From Candidatus Borrarchaeum weybense (GTDB taxonomy: Archaea > Asgardarchaeota > Sifarchaeia > Borrarchaeales > Borrarchaeaceae), in NCBI GenBank assembly GCA_019057385.1, contig JAHQJS010000005.1, forward strand, positions 105,481 to 169,480: a stretch of DNA of 64,000 nucleotides. The letters are read 5' to 3'. Positions within the stretch are counted from its first letter, which is position 1. Every line of letters starts with the position of its first letter. The notes under the pieces are model-generated. The model ran no database searches and was not told the origin of the DNA. It saw nothing but the letters and a program-made list of their open reading frames with translations. Below, in pieces: positions 25,073-35,031 of the stretch. Made by a program: the position numbers and the translations under genes.

Positions 25073-25384
25073 TCACAAGTCAACTCCAACAGCCCTCTTG
25101 ACTAGGGCTTTAATTGGATCAATTTCTCGTTTCATTGGTCCATGTTTGTCTTGGAGTTCTACAACAATGGGAAATTCCTTTTCGGTAATTTGAGTTATAA
25201 TTGAACGAACAGAGGCAGAATCAGCTATCCGTTCAGTAGTAATAATGAGACCAATATCTTTTCTTTCTGAGAGGGTTAAAAAAATGGACCTTGCGTCGTC
25301 ATCAGTAGTTACATAACCCTCATCAATCCCAGCTAATTTCAAACCAGTAACAGTATCTTCATCCGCTACAGCTACTATCTTCAA
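25073..25384 (-). CDS. atpF: A/V-type ATP synthase subunit F
   Basis: A 103-residue central-stalk subunit. KIVAVADEDTVTGLKLAGID at the N-terminus, the GLIITTERIADSASVRSII strand-helix and the FPIVVELQDKHGP motif are family hallmarks. It lies 66 bases before subunit A and 26 bases after subunit H, so the three form one transcript. Length is normal. Confidence 0.93.
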   Translation of the reverse strand: MKIVAVADEDTVTGLKLAGIDEGYVTTDDDARSIFLTLSERKDIGLIITTERIADSASVRSIITQITEKEFPIVVELQDKHGPMKREIDPIKALVKRAVGVDL

Positions 25385-25410
25385 AAAAATCGCTCCTCTA
25401 CTTATTAGAT

Positions 25411-25734
25411 CTAAGAGATTATGCGGAGGAGAGTCTCAATAACTGTGTCTAAAGCCTTAGATAGGTTTTGATTTGCTTTTTCTTTAAGCGATGCAATTTG
25501 TGATTCAGATTCTTTGAGTATAACATTTACCGCTTCATCGATTTGTTTCTGAATATCCTGTTGAATTGTTTCAGCTTGCCCTTCGGCATTATTCTTTGCT
25601 TCTTCAAGCACTTGCCGAGCTTTTAGGTTTGCTTCTTCTTCAATTTTTTTAGCCTTTTCATTTGCTTCGGAAAGAATTGTGCGTGCTTGTTCCTCTAAAT
25701 CTCGAATTGCTTTGAGTGTCTCAATGCTGGACAT
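25411..25734 (-). CDS. ahaH: A/V-type ATP synthase subunit H (peripheral stalk)
   Basis: A 107-residue, almost wholly helical protein with Ala/Glu/Lys coiled-coil character (EEQARTILSEANEKAKKIEE; KARQVLEEAKNNAEGQAE), as in AhaH / V-type G subunits that form the peripheral stalk. ATG 25734 is preceded by GAGGAGA; an upstream TTG at 25752 lies on that site and is rejected. It is the first gene of the H-F-A set. Membrane subunits I and K and subunits B, C, D and E are not in the window. Confidence 0.85.
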   Translation of the reverse strand: MSSIETLKAIRDLEEQARTILSEANEKAKKIEEEANLKARQVLEEAKNNAEGQAETIQQDIQKQIDEAVNVILKESESQIASLKEKANQNLSKALDTVIETLLRIIS

Positions 25735-26029
25735 AAATGATATTCTCCTCAATTTTCATGTAAACATTATGAATCGGTTTTATAATAGTTCCCTTTATAT
25801 TCCTTTCTATCGCTGGCTTCGTTTTTCGAGGTCGGGACTTAGATGGAAGAAGATTGCTGTAAATTGAATCTATGAGGGATCTTAAGAGAAATTCTATAAA
25901 TCTCTGATGCGTTTATATATAGTATCCAGTTTTCTGCGTCCAGTGTAAAGTTTTTATTTCAATTATTTCAATTTGAATCTGTACGTTTATGAAATTTATT
26001 TTTGTAAAGGTATTAACTGTGGGATAATA

Positions 26030-27280
26030 ATGAAAAAGGGATTTAAAAAACTTATACCAGTCTCTGAAGCCATAAATGCCGTTTTAAGCGAACTTAAGCC
26101 ACTAAAAAGCGAAATAATACATGTTAAAGAGGGCTTAAATCGGGTAATTGTCAATGATATCGTTGCTCGATATGATGTACCAATGTTTGACCGTTCTGCA
26201 ATGGATGGCTACGCAATTAGATCAGAAGATTCTTTTGGTGCTAGTGTAACTGACCCTGTGTATCTTAAAATTACAGGGAGAATTGAGATAGGAACTATCC
26301 CAGATATTGAAATTAAAACTGGAGACGCCGCTCAGATTATGACGGGTGCAGCGCTCCCAAAAGGAGCAGATGCTGTTATAAAAGTCGAGGATACACGAGA
26401 ACATGGACATAGTATAGAGGTAATTAAACCATATCCTCCGAGAAAAAATGTTAGTATTAGAGGAGAGGATGTAAGGAGAGGTGACGTTATCCTAAAGCAA
26501 GGTCATCTTCTTCATCCTCAAGACATAGGCATCATAATAGCATCTGGACATGATCAAATAAGTGTAATCCGCAAACCAAAAGTAAGTATTATATCGACTG
26601 GGAGTGAACTTATTGATCCTGGCGAGATACTTGAACCCGGAAAGATATTTGATGTCAATAATGCCACTTTGTCTAGTTTAGTAAGTCAATTTCATTCAAT
26701 CCCCTCTTTTACCAGAAGAGTAAAAGATGACAGAGACGAATTATTACAAGCCCTTGAAAAGGCAATTGAACAAACAGATGTCATCGTGTTTTCAGGGGGC
26801 AGCTCTGTCGGAGAATATGATATAATTGATGAGATTATTCTACAAAAGGGTAAGTTATTAGTTCAAGGTGTAGCTATGCGACCAGGCGCTCCAACACTCA
26901 TTGGAATCATTAACAATAAACCAGTTTTTGGTCTTCCAGGCTCACCAGTAGCGGCAATGATTTCCTTTGATGTATTTGTGCGACCAACCCTTCAAACTCT
27001 GCTTGGAATGACACCATATGATCCAAAACCAATAATTAAAGCGAAACTCAAACGTAGTATTCCATCAGAAGTTGGAAGACGAGATTTTGCGAGAGTAAGG
27101 ATAGTAAAAGAAAACAACGAATTCTTTGCAGAACTTGTAAGAGTAAGAGGATCAGGAATTATAAGCACCTTGGTGAAAGCAGATGGCATAATTGAAGTTT
27201 CTGAAGAGCGAGAAGGCTTAAGCAAAGGAGATTCTGTTGATGTTAAACTCTTTTCACAGCATTATTTTCCCAGTTCGTGA
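26030..27280 (+). CDS. moeA: Molybdopterin molybdenumtransferase MoeA (paralogue 1)
   Basis: About 416 residues. MoeA inserts molybdate or tungstate into adenylylated molybdopterin. MFDRSAMDGYAI, GTIPDIEIKTGDAAQIMTGA and LPKGADAVIKVED are conserved, as are the MogA-like core motifs VFSGGSSVGEYD and VFGLPGSPVAAMISF. ATG 26030 gives the usual N-terminus. The stop codon is the TGA of TGAACTAC, which starts an IS605-type end (27278), so the last residues may be altered. The second MoeA follows about 150 bp on. Confidence 0.93.
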   Translation: MKKGFKKLIPVSEAINAVLSELKPLKSEIIHVKEGLNRVIVNDIVARYDVPMFDRSAMDGYAIRSEDSFGASVTDPVYLKITGRIEIGTIPDIEIKTGDAAQIMTGAALPKGADAVIKVEDTREHGHSIEVIKPYPPRKNVSIRGEDVRRGDVILKQGHLLHPQDIGIIIASGHDQISVIRKPKVSIISTGSELIDPGEILEPGKIFDVNNATLSSLVSQFHSIPSFTRRVKDDRDELLQALEKAIEQTDVIVFSGGSSVGEYDIIDEIILQKGKLLVQGVAMRPGAPTLIGIINNKPVFGLPGSPVAAMISFDVFVRPTLQTLLGMTPYDPKPIIKAKLKRSIPSEVGRRDFARVRIVKENNEFFAELVRVRGSGIISTLVKADGIIEVSEEREGLSKGDSVDVKLFSQHYFPSS

Positions 27281-27350
27281 ACTACAACCCCTACAAGTAG
27301 CGTGGCTCCCTGAACCATCCATTCCCGTTGAGGGGATTTTCTTGCGGAGA
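27278..27350 (+). mobile_element. IS605-type right end with internal insertion
   Basis: TGAACTACAACCCCTACAAG, then about 28 extra bases, then GTTGAGGGGATTTTCTTGCG GAG. The outer parts match the ends at 8429 and 35380. The extra segment enlarges the hairpin loop. It lies between the two moeA genes. Confidence 0.5.
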
Positions 27351-27430
27351 AATGATAACAGGCTTAAGGAAATTTATCAAAAACTCTCTTAGAGAGTTCA
27401 CATGACTTCAAGTGGTTAATAGGAGGTAAA

Positions 27431-29407
27431 ATGTTGAAACGCAAAGTCTACTTAGATCTAGTGTCTATAGAAGAAGCAAAAAGAAGGTTTTATGAGCATT
27501 TTAAAATAACTTATCACCTCACTAATTCATCTATATGGGATGCAGGTGGAAAAGTTTTAGCAGAAGATATTGTTGCAGGATACGATGTACCTCCTTTTGA
27601 TAGGGCTCGAATGGATGGATATGCACTTATTGCCAGAGATTCCTTTGAGGCGGATGAAGACAATCCTATTACATTGAAAATAGTAGATGAAATACCCGCA
27701 GGTGTTATTCCAGATGTTGAAGTCAATTCTGGGGAATGTACTGTTATATCAACAGGTGCAGTAATTCCAAAAGGTGCAAATTCTGTCATCATGGTAGAGT
27801 ACACAGAACAAGAAGAAAAACAAGTGAGATTATTTAGATCTGTTGTGCCTGGCGAAAACATCATGTTTGCAGGATCTGACATTAAAATAGGCGAAATTGT
27901 GTTAAGAAAGGGTGAACGATTATCACCACGAGAAATTGGTGTTCTAGCCGCTCTAGGAGTTTCTGAAATCCCTGTTTATCAACAACCAAATGTAGCAATA
28001 ATCTCAACAGGAGATGAAATAACATCACCAGGTGAACTTCTTGAACCTGGGAAGATTTTTGATATAAATGGTGCTACATTAACAAATGCCGTGAGAGAGT
28101 GTGGATGCAAACCCAACTTTTTAGGTATTATAAAAGATTCTCCTGAAATGTTAAAAGAGCAACTCAAAAAAGCGCTCTCTAAAGCTGATGTTGTACTTAT
28201 ATCTGGAGGAACCTCTAAAGGTGTTGGAGACCTTTCCTACAAGGTCATCAATGAGTTAGGAACGCCAGGTATACTAGTTCACGGCGTGGCAATTAAACCA
28301 GGTAAACCACTGCTTTTGGCGGTAGTAGATAATAAAGCGATAATAGGACTGCCTGGATACCCAACATCAGCGCTAACTGTTTTTGAGCGTCTTGTAGCAC
28401 CGTTCTTGCGTTCATTAGCTGGGATAAATAGTCTTGAAAAAAAGGTTCTTGAGGCATACATGGTCACACGAGTAGATCATGCTCTTGGTCGCCATGAATT
28501 TCTTCCTGTCCATATTATTAGAAAGGACTCCAAATATTTTGCATATCCAGTTCTTACTGGTTCAGGCGCAATAACTACTCTGAGTTTTAGTGATGGGTTC
28601 GTTGAAATTCCCTCAAACCAACTTTTCATTGATGAAAATGAAAGGGTTACTGTAGAATTATTTAGCAACACTATTGAGCCCGCAGATCTTGTCTTTATTG
28701 GAAGCCACTGTCTTGGATTAGATCTCATCTACAATTTAATGCAAAAACATGATCCAAGTGTTTCTTTCAAACTAATCAATGTAGGATCGATGAGTGGTAT
28801 AAAGGCAATAAGAAGGGGAGAAGCAGATATTGCAGGAATACATCTTTTTGACGCAAAATCAAATGAATATAATTTACCATTTCTTCAAGACATTATTGGT
28901 CAAGTCATAGTTATAAGAGGTTATAAACGAGAGCAAGGTTTGATAGTTGAAAAAGGGAATCCAAAAAATATAACGGGGCTACGAGATCTACTGAGAGATG
29001 ACGTGTCTTTTATTAATAGACAAAAAGGATCTGGAACACGGATCCTCACTGATTTCGAATTAGAAAAAATCGCTCAACAAGAAAATATGAAGTTCTCAGA
29101 ACTTATTTGGGCTATTAAAGGCTATGAAGTTGAGGTGAAAACACATAGTGCTATTGCATCATCCATAGCGTACAAAAAAGCGGATATTGGGGTGGCAATA
29201 TATTCCGTTGCTGCAAAATATGATCTTGATTTTATACCAATTCGTGAAGAACTCTACGATTTTATAATCCTCAAAGACCGCTTAGATAAGGAAAGCGTTA
29301 AACTCTTCATTAAAACTCTCAGATCAAAAAAATTCAAAGAAAAACTCAGTTTAGTCTATCCTGGTATGCAGCCTACTGAAAAAACGGGATCTATAATATC
29401 TGAGTAA
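27431..29407 (+). CDS. moeA: MoeA fused to periplasmic-binding-like (molybdate-sensing) domain
   Basis: 658 residues. Residues 1-410 are a complete MoeA (FDRARMDGYALIARDSF; ISTGAVIPKGANSVIMVEY; ISGGTSKGVGDL; IIGLPGYPTSALTVF). Residues about 425-650 are a type-2 periplasmic-binding-like domain (IGSHCLGLDLIYNLMQ; INRQKGSGTRILTDFELEK; SAIASSIAYKKADIGVAIYS), the LysR/ModE-type substrate-binding fold. This MoeA-PBP architecture is known in archaea and bacteria and probably senses or channels molybdate or tungstate. AGGAGGT precedes the ATG. The pair of MoeAs may serve Mo and W separately. Confidence 0.92.
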   Translation: MLKRKVYLDLVSIEEAKRRFYEHFKITYHLTNSSIWDAGGKVLAEDIVAGYDVPPFDRARMDGYALIARDSFEADEDNPITLKIVDEIPAGVIPDVEVNSGECTVISTGAVIPKGANSVIMVEYTEQEEKQVRLFRSVVPGENIMFAGSDIKIGEIVLRKGERLSPREIGVLAALGVSEIPVYQQPNVAIISTGDEITSPGELLEPGKIFDINGATLTNAVRECGCKPNFLGIIKDSPEMLKEQLKKALSKADVVLISGGTSKGVGDLSYKVINELGTPGILVHGVAIKPGKPLLLAVVDNKAIIGLPGYPTSALTVFERLVAPFLRSLAGINSLEKKVLEAYMVTRVDHALGRHEFLPVHIIRKDSKYFAYPVLTGSGAITTLSFSDGFVEIPSNQLFIDENERVTVELFSNTIEPADLVFIGSHCLGLDLIYNLMQKHDPSVSFKLINVGSMSGIKAIRRGEADIAGIHLFDAKSNEYNLPFLQDIIGQVIVIRGYKREQGLIVEKGNPKNITGLRDLLRDDVSFINRQKGSGTRILTDFELEKIAQQENMKFSELIWAIKGYEVEVKTHSAIASSIAYKKADIGVAIYSVAAKYDLDFIPIREELYDFIILKDRLDKESVKLFIKTLRSKKFKEKLSLVYPGMQPTEKTGSIISE

Positions 29408-29482
29408 CAAATCATAGAAAAGAAAAAGAAGTGCGAGATTTTAAAAGACTCAATTGGTTATTCTCAGTAGAATCTCATTATT

Positions 29483-30622
29483 TTAGAAGCATCGATGAAT
29501 GGCAGCGGCGCCCATGTCTTGGTATTCTTTTTTAGTCACCCACATTTTCTGGAAGGTCTTAAGTGACGATAGAATACTACCTCCGATCCAGACACTGTAG
29601 CGTCTCTCTGGTGGGGCAATGATTTTGATCTCTACGCCTTCGGGTACCAGTTCGGTGAGTTCCTTGTGCATGCGTTCCTTTAGTCCGGGGAACATGGTGG
29701 AACCGCCTGATAACACGATGTTACCGTAGAGTTCGCGGCGCAAGTCGACGTCACATTTCATGATGGCTTGGTAGATGGCTTCGTCAATTGGTGAAGCTTC
29801 TAAGCCGATCACACCTGGGTTGAAGAATACTTCGGGAGCCAAGAAACGTTCAGGACCGACCACTAAGGATTGGCCATCTGGCAGAGTATAGGTTTTCTCC
29901 ATACCGGAGACTTTCTCCGCTAATTTCATTTCCTTCTCGGGGTCTAGGGCCACGTAACAAAGTTTTTCCTTGATGTCACGGACGATTTCACGTTCGGCAG
30001 ATGAGGTCAATGAATAGCCTCGCTGTCGGAGCAGTCGTCTTAAATACTCGGTGAGGTCACGACCGGCTAAATCGACACGAGAGATGGCGTGAGTGATGGC
30101 GAACCCTTCATAGATGGGCACGATATGTGTCACTCCGTCACCGCTGTCGACTACGATACCCGTAGTTCTTCCGCTGGCATACAGACTCAATACTGCCTGC
30201 ATGCTAATATATACGGCGGGTACGTTGAATGTTTCAAACATGACTTCCGTCATCTTCTCTCTGTTGACTTTGGGATTGAGTGGCGCTTCGGTCAGCAAAA
30301 CAGGGTGCTCATTAGGGTTAACTCGCAGGTCATTATAGAAGGTATAATGCCAGATTTTTTCCATAGCATCCCAGTCGTTGATAACCCCATGTTCTACAGG
30401 GTAGATGAGTTTCAACACACCTCGTAAGTTCAAGGCTTCTTCGCCGATATAGTACTCCCTTACGTAATGCTCAACATCGGTCATAATAGACTTATATTTT
30501 GGGTAGCCAATGAGCGTTGGGAAGACACTCCTGGGCTGATCCTCTCCAGCATAGCCGTTTTTGGACAGACCAGTCCCGTTATCTACCACCAACGGCTTTC
30601 CAGTTATTCCTTCTTCTTCCAA
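29483..30622 (-). CDS. Actin (Lokiactin-like)
   Basis: 379 residues, the length of eukaryotic actin and alignable throughout. Phosphate loop 1 is [19 protein letters not shown] (12-30); [19 protein letters not shown] contains the catalytic Gln (Q142); phosphate loop 2 is [13 protein letters not shown] (157-169); an adenosine-binding SGGSTMFPG follows. The C-terminus [20 protein letters not shown] mirrors eukaryotic actin. Asgard actins polymerise and work with profilin-like and gelsolin-like proteins. Initiation is at TTG 30622 with GGAGG eight bases upstream; an upstream ATG is out of frame. It is monocistronic. Confidence 0.97.
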   Translation of the reverse strand: MEEEGITGKPLVVDNGTGLSKNGYAGEDQPRSVFPTLIGYPKYKSIMTDVEHYVREYYIGEEALNLRGVLKLIYPVEHGVINDWDAMEKIWHYTFYNDLRVNPNEHPVLLTEAPLNPKVNREKMTEVMFETFNVPAVYISMQAVLSLYASGRTTGIVVDSGDGVTHIVPIYEGFAITHAISRVDLAGRDLTEYLRRLLRQRGYSLTSSAEREIVRDIKEKLCYVALDPEKEMKLAEKVSGMEKTYTLPDGQSLVVGPERFLAPEVFFNPGVIGLEASPIDEAIYQAIMKCDVDLRRELYGNIVLSGGSTMFPGLKERMHKELTELVPEGVEIKIIAPPERRYSVWIGGSILSSLKTFQKMWVTKKEYQDMGAAAIHRCF

Positions 30623-30863
30623 TGGTTTTCCTCCATTTAAAAATCTTTAAAACACTTATTAAAAGAACTTAATCGTATTAAAAAAAACTTGTGGTAAAAG
30701 TCTGCGTTTTTCATGTTCCATATCGTAAACTACTTTAGATTTCAACTTCTTGTCTGCAGATAGTTTCAGTCTATGGAATGAAAAAAACTATATATTCCCA
30801 ACGTTAAATAACGCGACTTTTTCACTGTTTGAACTCATTAGCTTTCTTAGTACCTCATTATAA

Positions 30864-31835
30864 TCAAATAAGTTTCATGGGTGCTGCTAGTTTGCTTAAC
30901 AAAACAACTCTACTTGGGGTCGATTCGTCTAATATTCGATATCCGGTCAATTGACTCAAGTTTTCTGAAAATTCACGGATTTCCTCATGTGTTGGCATAT
31001 GAGATAAGGCTAACCTATCGCGAGAGTGACCCACCCACATATATGCTTTTGGCTCTATGTATACGCTTTCAGCTTTTGCTATTAACTTTGCATAGTCCTC
31101 TACATGCTCTAGGTTGTGTTGCTTTACTAGCGTCAATCGAAGCACAGTCGGACAGCTGAAACTATGAAGCATTTCCAAGGTTTCATTAAGTTTTTGCCAT
31201 CCGTCATGGATTTGAGGTCTGCAAAGTCGTCTATAAATCTCTTCAGTGGGCGCAGAAACCGATACATATAATTGGGTAGGTTCTGTTATCTCAGATAGTC
31301 GCTCTGGAACCGTACCATTTGTAACTAAGAAGGTAGTGAAGTCCATTCGGTGAAATTCTTCAATTAACTCGCCCAGTCGGGGGTACAAAGTCGGTTCTCC
31401 GGAAAGACTGATCGCAACATGTTTTGGAGAGAGCGCTTCGCTATATTTCAAAGGATCGACTTTGTTATGCGCTTTTGGATTATAACCGCTTAAGAGTCGT
31501 TTTTGTTCAATTAATGCACCTTGAATGATTTCCTGAGGATCATCGACTTCTATATCTGTCATCTTTGTTCTATCTATTGAACTATCATAATAGCGCCAAC
31601 AGTATAGACATTGTTGTGTACAAAAATTCAAGGCACATGTCATTTGCAAGCATCTATGTGTTTGAATTCCATAGAATTTAGACTTATAGCAGACAGTGTT
31701 TTCTACCAAACTTTTGCGTACCCAGCGGCAAGTTTTTACTGCGCTATGGCGTCCTACAATATGATATTTTTGTTTAAGAAGGGTTTTTTTCACGCTTTCA
31801 GGAATAAGTTCTCCATACATTCTTGTCGCGCCCAT
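30864..31835 (-). CDS. taw1: tRNA 4-demethylwyosine synthase (Taw1/TYW1-like)
   Basis: A 323-residue radical SAM enzyme that builds the imG-14 tricyclic base at G37 of tRNA-Phe from N1-methylguanosine and pyruvate. The N-terminal GRHSAVKTCRWVRKSL provides a family Cys, and the radical SAM cluster is CTQQCLYC in CALNFCTQQCLYCWRYY. SLSGEPTLYPRL and VSVSAPTEEIYRRLCRP are Taw1 signatures. Length fits the archaeal form, which lacks the flavodoxin domain of the eukaryotic protein. The stop of the PUA/PAPS-reductase gene lies about 48 bases upstream, so they may be co-transcribed. Confidence 0.95.
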   Translation of the reverse strand: MGATRMYGELIPESVKKTLLKQKYHIVGRHSAVKTCRWVRKSLVENTVCYKSKFYGIQTHRCLQMTCALNFCTQQCLYCWRYYDSSIDRTKMTDIEVDDPQEIIQGALIEQKRLLSGYNPKAHNKVDPLKYSEALSPKHVAISLSGEPTLYPRLGELIEEFHRMDFTTFLVTNGTVPERLSEITEPTQLYVSVSAPTEEIYRRLCRPQIHDGWQKLNETLEMLHSFSCPTVLRLTLVKQHNLEHVEDYAKLIAKAESVYIEPKAYMWVGHSRDRLALSHMPTHEEIREFSENLSQLTGYRILDESTPSRVVLLSKLAAPMKLI

Positions 31836-31883
31836 TATAAGAATACTAGACTAGAATAACTGGATTGTATTATAACTCTTTTT

Positions 31884-33872
31884 TTATACGGGAGGTGAAA
31901 CCTTCTCTATACGATCTTTTTTGATTAATGGTTTTTCTGAGAAAAGTAAAAGGGAAGGACAGGTATCTAAACATTGAGTACAGTTTATACACTTTTTCTC
32001 ATCGATTATCGGATAATTACGTTGTACATCAAGAATTGTCGCTCCTTGAGGACAAAATATCTCACAAAAGCCACATCCGACACATTTCTGAGCTCTTGCA
32101 AAAATCTTTGCAAGATTTTTTATCAACTTTTTTCCCGCTTTTAGATGTGATGTGCTCACTTTGAAAGTTCCATCAGCAAATATGGTGACAGACGACTCGT
32201 TTATTTGCATATTAACTTGGTCAAACGCTTCATTTGTCCAACTCTTTCCTAGAATATTAAGGAGGTTTCCTATCCGCTGAATATCTAATGGGTATGGAAA
32301 TCGTCCTTCCATTGTATAAAAATCATCATTATGAGAGCGAATTTTCTCTTTTATCACATATCGGGTAGGTTGTATGTCTATATGAGATTCAAGCTCATTA
32401 GTTTGTAAGCCCAGTTGTTTGGCTACTTGTATCTGACCTTTTGCAAGGGTTCTCCATCTCCAAAATCCGTGTGTTGCCCATTCTTCTGCATATCCATTTG
32501 ATTTCGCCCAGTTCGTTAGAAATTCCATCCAGAATCTGTAAAGATGTTCGTGGGTCTCTTTAATATCATGTAATTCAGAAAGTTTCATAGCAGGGCAATA
32601 AATGCATCCAATTCGCTCAAACCCTTTATAATAGAGAGGATTAGCAATAGCATTTTTCATAAGCAGATAGAGCCAAACATGAAGTGCAGTCCAGTTTTTT
32701 ATGGGACTCGCTCCGATCTGTCCTGGCACAAAGGGGTTCTTCCACACTCTATGCTCTTGTGCACGTGGCTGAGATTCGTATCGTCTAACGCCGAGAAAGG
32801 TTACTACTCCCTCTGGATAGTTTTCTCTAATGATCTGTGCAGTGGGAGACAGTTTTAGAAGTTTGCAGCACCATCGAAAATCTCGCGCTGGAGGACCAAA
32901 TTTTTCAAGCATAACATCCCAATCAGCTTCGGTCTTTTTGTAAATTAATCGGTTTTCTATACCTAGGTCTTTCATAGTAGTAAATACATTTTCTATTGTT
33001 TCAGGGAACTCTATTCCCGTATCAGCAAAAAATACATCAAACTGATCTTCTAAAGCCTCTAATGCCAATAATAGAAGACATAAACTATCCTTTCCACCGC
33101 TATAAGCTACTGCTTTAGGTTTTCTGTAACTCTTAGCTAGGGATCTCATAAATTGAATGGCTTCTTCTGCCCTTGAGTTCAAAATCTGCACGTTTGCCTG
33201 TACTGCCATATCCCATGTTTGTCCGTCATGATGAATAGTTGGAGGAGTTGGGGGTTCACGGTGTTTTATTTTTACGACCATACCTCTCTTTGTAGCAAGA
33301 ATTGTCTCTCCTGAGAATTTCGCTACACCTACCGCTAAAACCTCGTCGGATGGAGTTATTATCAACACATCATCTCCAGGTTGAATTGAGGGATCACAAT
33401 CCTTTACACCAGGTGCAAGGAGACTTGCGCCCTTAAGAAGTGGATCAACTGCTCCTTCGTATATTTTTACCCACTTATTACATCCAGCAAGCCATAACCG
33501 CCTTGCTCCTTCAACCTTAGGCAAAAACTTCCATCTTTGATGCAGTATATCGAAATAAAGTGCGCCTATAATGACTCCATCAAGAATTATTTCGTTCCTT
33601 CTGTCAAGTGCAGGTGCCTTATTGAGCACAACGAGTTTCTTGTCAGGAATCAATTTTTGTCCTACACCTTCACCTGCAAACTGAAAATCTATAGTTTGCC
33701 GAATTAATTCGATATCATGAGCAAATGCGGGACGTGTATCTCCTGGAGGTGTGATTTTGCATTTTATAGTAGGACTTCCGCATAGAGTGCAGTTTTCCAT
33801 TTCCAAGATAGGTAGGTTACACTGAAAACACCAATATAGCAGAAGAGGACCAAGATAAACTTTCTTTGGCAT
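31884..33872 (-). CDS. PUA / PAPS-reductase-like / ferredoxin multidomain protein
   Basis: About 662 residues with four parts: an N-terminal zinc ribbon (CFQCNLPILEMENCTLCG); a PUA domain (QPGDDVLIITPSDEVLAVGV); a PAPS-reductase/ATP-pyrophosphatase core with the SGGKDS loop (KAVAYSGGKDSLCLLLLALE) and downstream cysteines (FRWCCKL, GCIYCPAMKL); and a C-terminal 2x[4Fe-4S] ferredoxin (CVGCGFCEIFCP; CINCTQCLDTCP). This architecture is known in methanogens and other archaea. The PUA domain suggests an RNA substrate, perhaps tRNA thiolation, rather than assimilatory sulfate reduction. ATG 33872 follows AAGGAGT. Confidence 0.88.
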   Translation of the reverse strand: MPKKVYLGPLLLYWCFQCNLPILEMENCTLCGSPTIKCKITPPGDTRPAFAHDIELIRQTIDFQFAGEGVGQKLIPDKKLVVLNKAPALDRRNEIILDGVIIGALYFDILHQRWKFLPKVEGARRLWLAGCNKWVKIYEGAVDPLLKGASLLAPGVKDCDPSIQPGDDVLIITPSDEVLAVGVAKFSGETILATKRGMVVKIKHREPPTPPTIHHDGQTWDMAVQANVQILNSRAEEAIQFMRSLAKSYRKPKAVAYSGGKDSLCLLLLALEALEDQFDVFFADTGIEFPETIENVFTTMKDLGIENRLIYKKTEADWDVMLEKFGPPARDFRWCCKLLKLSPTAQIIRENYPEGVVTFLGVRRYESQPRAQEHRVWKNPFVPGQIGASPIKNWTALHVWLYLLMKNAIANPLYYKGFERIGCIYCPAMKLSELHDIKETHEHLYRFWMEFLTNWAKSNGYAEEWATHGFWRWRTLAKGQIQVAKQLGLQTNELESHIDIQPTRYVIKEKIRSHNDDFYTMEGRFPYPLDIQRIGNLLNILGKSWTNEAFDQVNMQINESSVTIFADGTFKVSTSHLKAGKKLIKNLAKIFARAQKCVGCGFCEIFCPQGATILDVQRNYPIIDEKKCINCTQCLDTCPSLLLFSEKPLIKKDRIEKVSPPV

Positions 33873-34056
33873 TTTTACTGAAGACTCCTTAGAGAACATT
33901 CAACAAGAGCTCTCTGAAACTTCTTTTTCATCCTTTAAAATCTTTCTGTAACTCACTTTGCGGTAGAATAATCATCATTTCGTAATTGTACGGGTTGGAT
34001 TCTCTACTTCCTTTGTTGGCAAGAGTTTAAAAAGGGTAGAAAGCACTAAACCATCT

Positions 34057-35031
34057 ATGAGCCCCTTCGTCTCTATCCTTGTTCCTTGCTTAAACGAAGA
34101 AAATACTTTGCGTTCTCTTACAGGACGTGTTGAAAAGACTCTTGCTGGACTACAAAATATTCAATGCGAACTTATCTTTATAGATGATGGAAGTACAGAC
34201 GAAACGGGGTCAATAATTGATCAATTAAGTCAAGAAATTCCATGGGTGAAGGCATATCATCATTCAACAACAAAAGGAAAATCTGCAGCCATAATGAACG
34301 GTTTTTACCATTCTAAAGGAAATATCATAATTCTATTAGATGCAGATCTGCAATTCTTTCCTGAAGACATTCCAGCAATCCTTTCAGAAATGACTCAGAA
34401 AAAATTAGATATTGTTAATGGCTGGAGAAAGGAGCGAAAAGATCCTTTGTCCAGAAGGGCTGCATCTCGTCTCTATAATTCCTTTGCAAGTTCTCTCTTC
34501 GGACTAAAGGTTCATGATTATAACTGTGGGATCAAAGGTCTAAAACGGGAGGTATTAGAATCCTTCAGATTAAGAAAAGGATATCATCGTTATATACTGG
34601 CCCTTGCAAAGCATCACGGGTTTCGTATAGGCGAAGTAGTAGTTCAACATGCCCCTCGCCCGTATGGAAAGTCTAGATACCGAACTAGTCGACTATTTGC
34701 AGGATTTGTGGATTTGATGAGTTTAAAACTTCAATTCATGTTTATGGAGCGCCCCATGTCACTGTTTGGCGTGCTTGGCGCATTTATCTTCCTCCTCGGT
34801 CTTATTTCTGGAGCTTATCTTGTATATCTTTGGTTTCTTGAAGGCGGTATTGGTACACGACCACTTCTCTTCCTTACAGTCCTCTTACTTGTTGCAGGCA
34901 TTCAGTTTTTCTCATTTGGATTTTTAGCTGACGCAATTGCATCTTTAAAAACAGACGTTGATTATCTTAATCAATTAGTCATACAGAGGAAAGAAGAAAA
35001 CACAAAAGGTCAATCACCCCCTAACAAGTGA
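34057..35031 (+). CDS. Family 2 glycosyltransferase with C-terminal membrane helices
   Basis: A 324-residue GT-A enzyme like dolichol-phosphate mannosyltransferase. It has FVSILVPCLNEENTLRSL, the nucleotide-binding FIDDGSTDETG, the DxD-type metal motif in IILLDADLQFFPED, and GCGIKG-like YNCGIKGLKREVLESF. Residues 225-310 hold two membrane helices (SLFGVLGAFIFLLGLISGAY; LLFLTVLLLVAGIQFFSFGF). It probably makes or extends a polyprenyl-phosphate sugar for glycolipids or N-glycans. The last codons and the TGA overlap an IS605-type end (35016), so the C-terminus may be altered. Confidence 0.9.
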   Translation: MSPFVSILVPCLNEENTLRSLTGRVEKTLAGLQNIQCELIFIDDGSTDETGSIIDQLSQEIPWVKAYHHSTTKGKSAAIMNGFYHSKGNIIILLDADLQFFPEDIPAILSEMTQKKLDIVNGWRKERKDPLSRRAASRLYNSFASSLFGLKVHDYNCGIKGLKREVLESFRLRKGYHRYILALAKHHGFRIGEVVVQHAPRPYGKSRYRTSRLFAGFVDLMSLKLQFMFMERPMSLFGVLGAFIFLLGLISGAYLVYLWFLEGGIGTRPLLFLTVLLLVAGIQFFSFGFLADAIASLKTDVDYLNQLVIQRKEENTKGQSPPNK

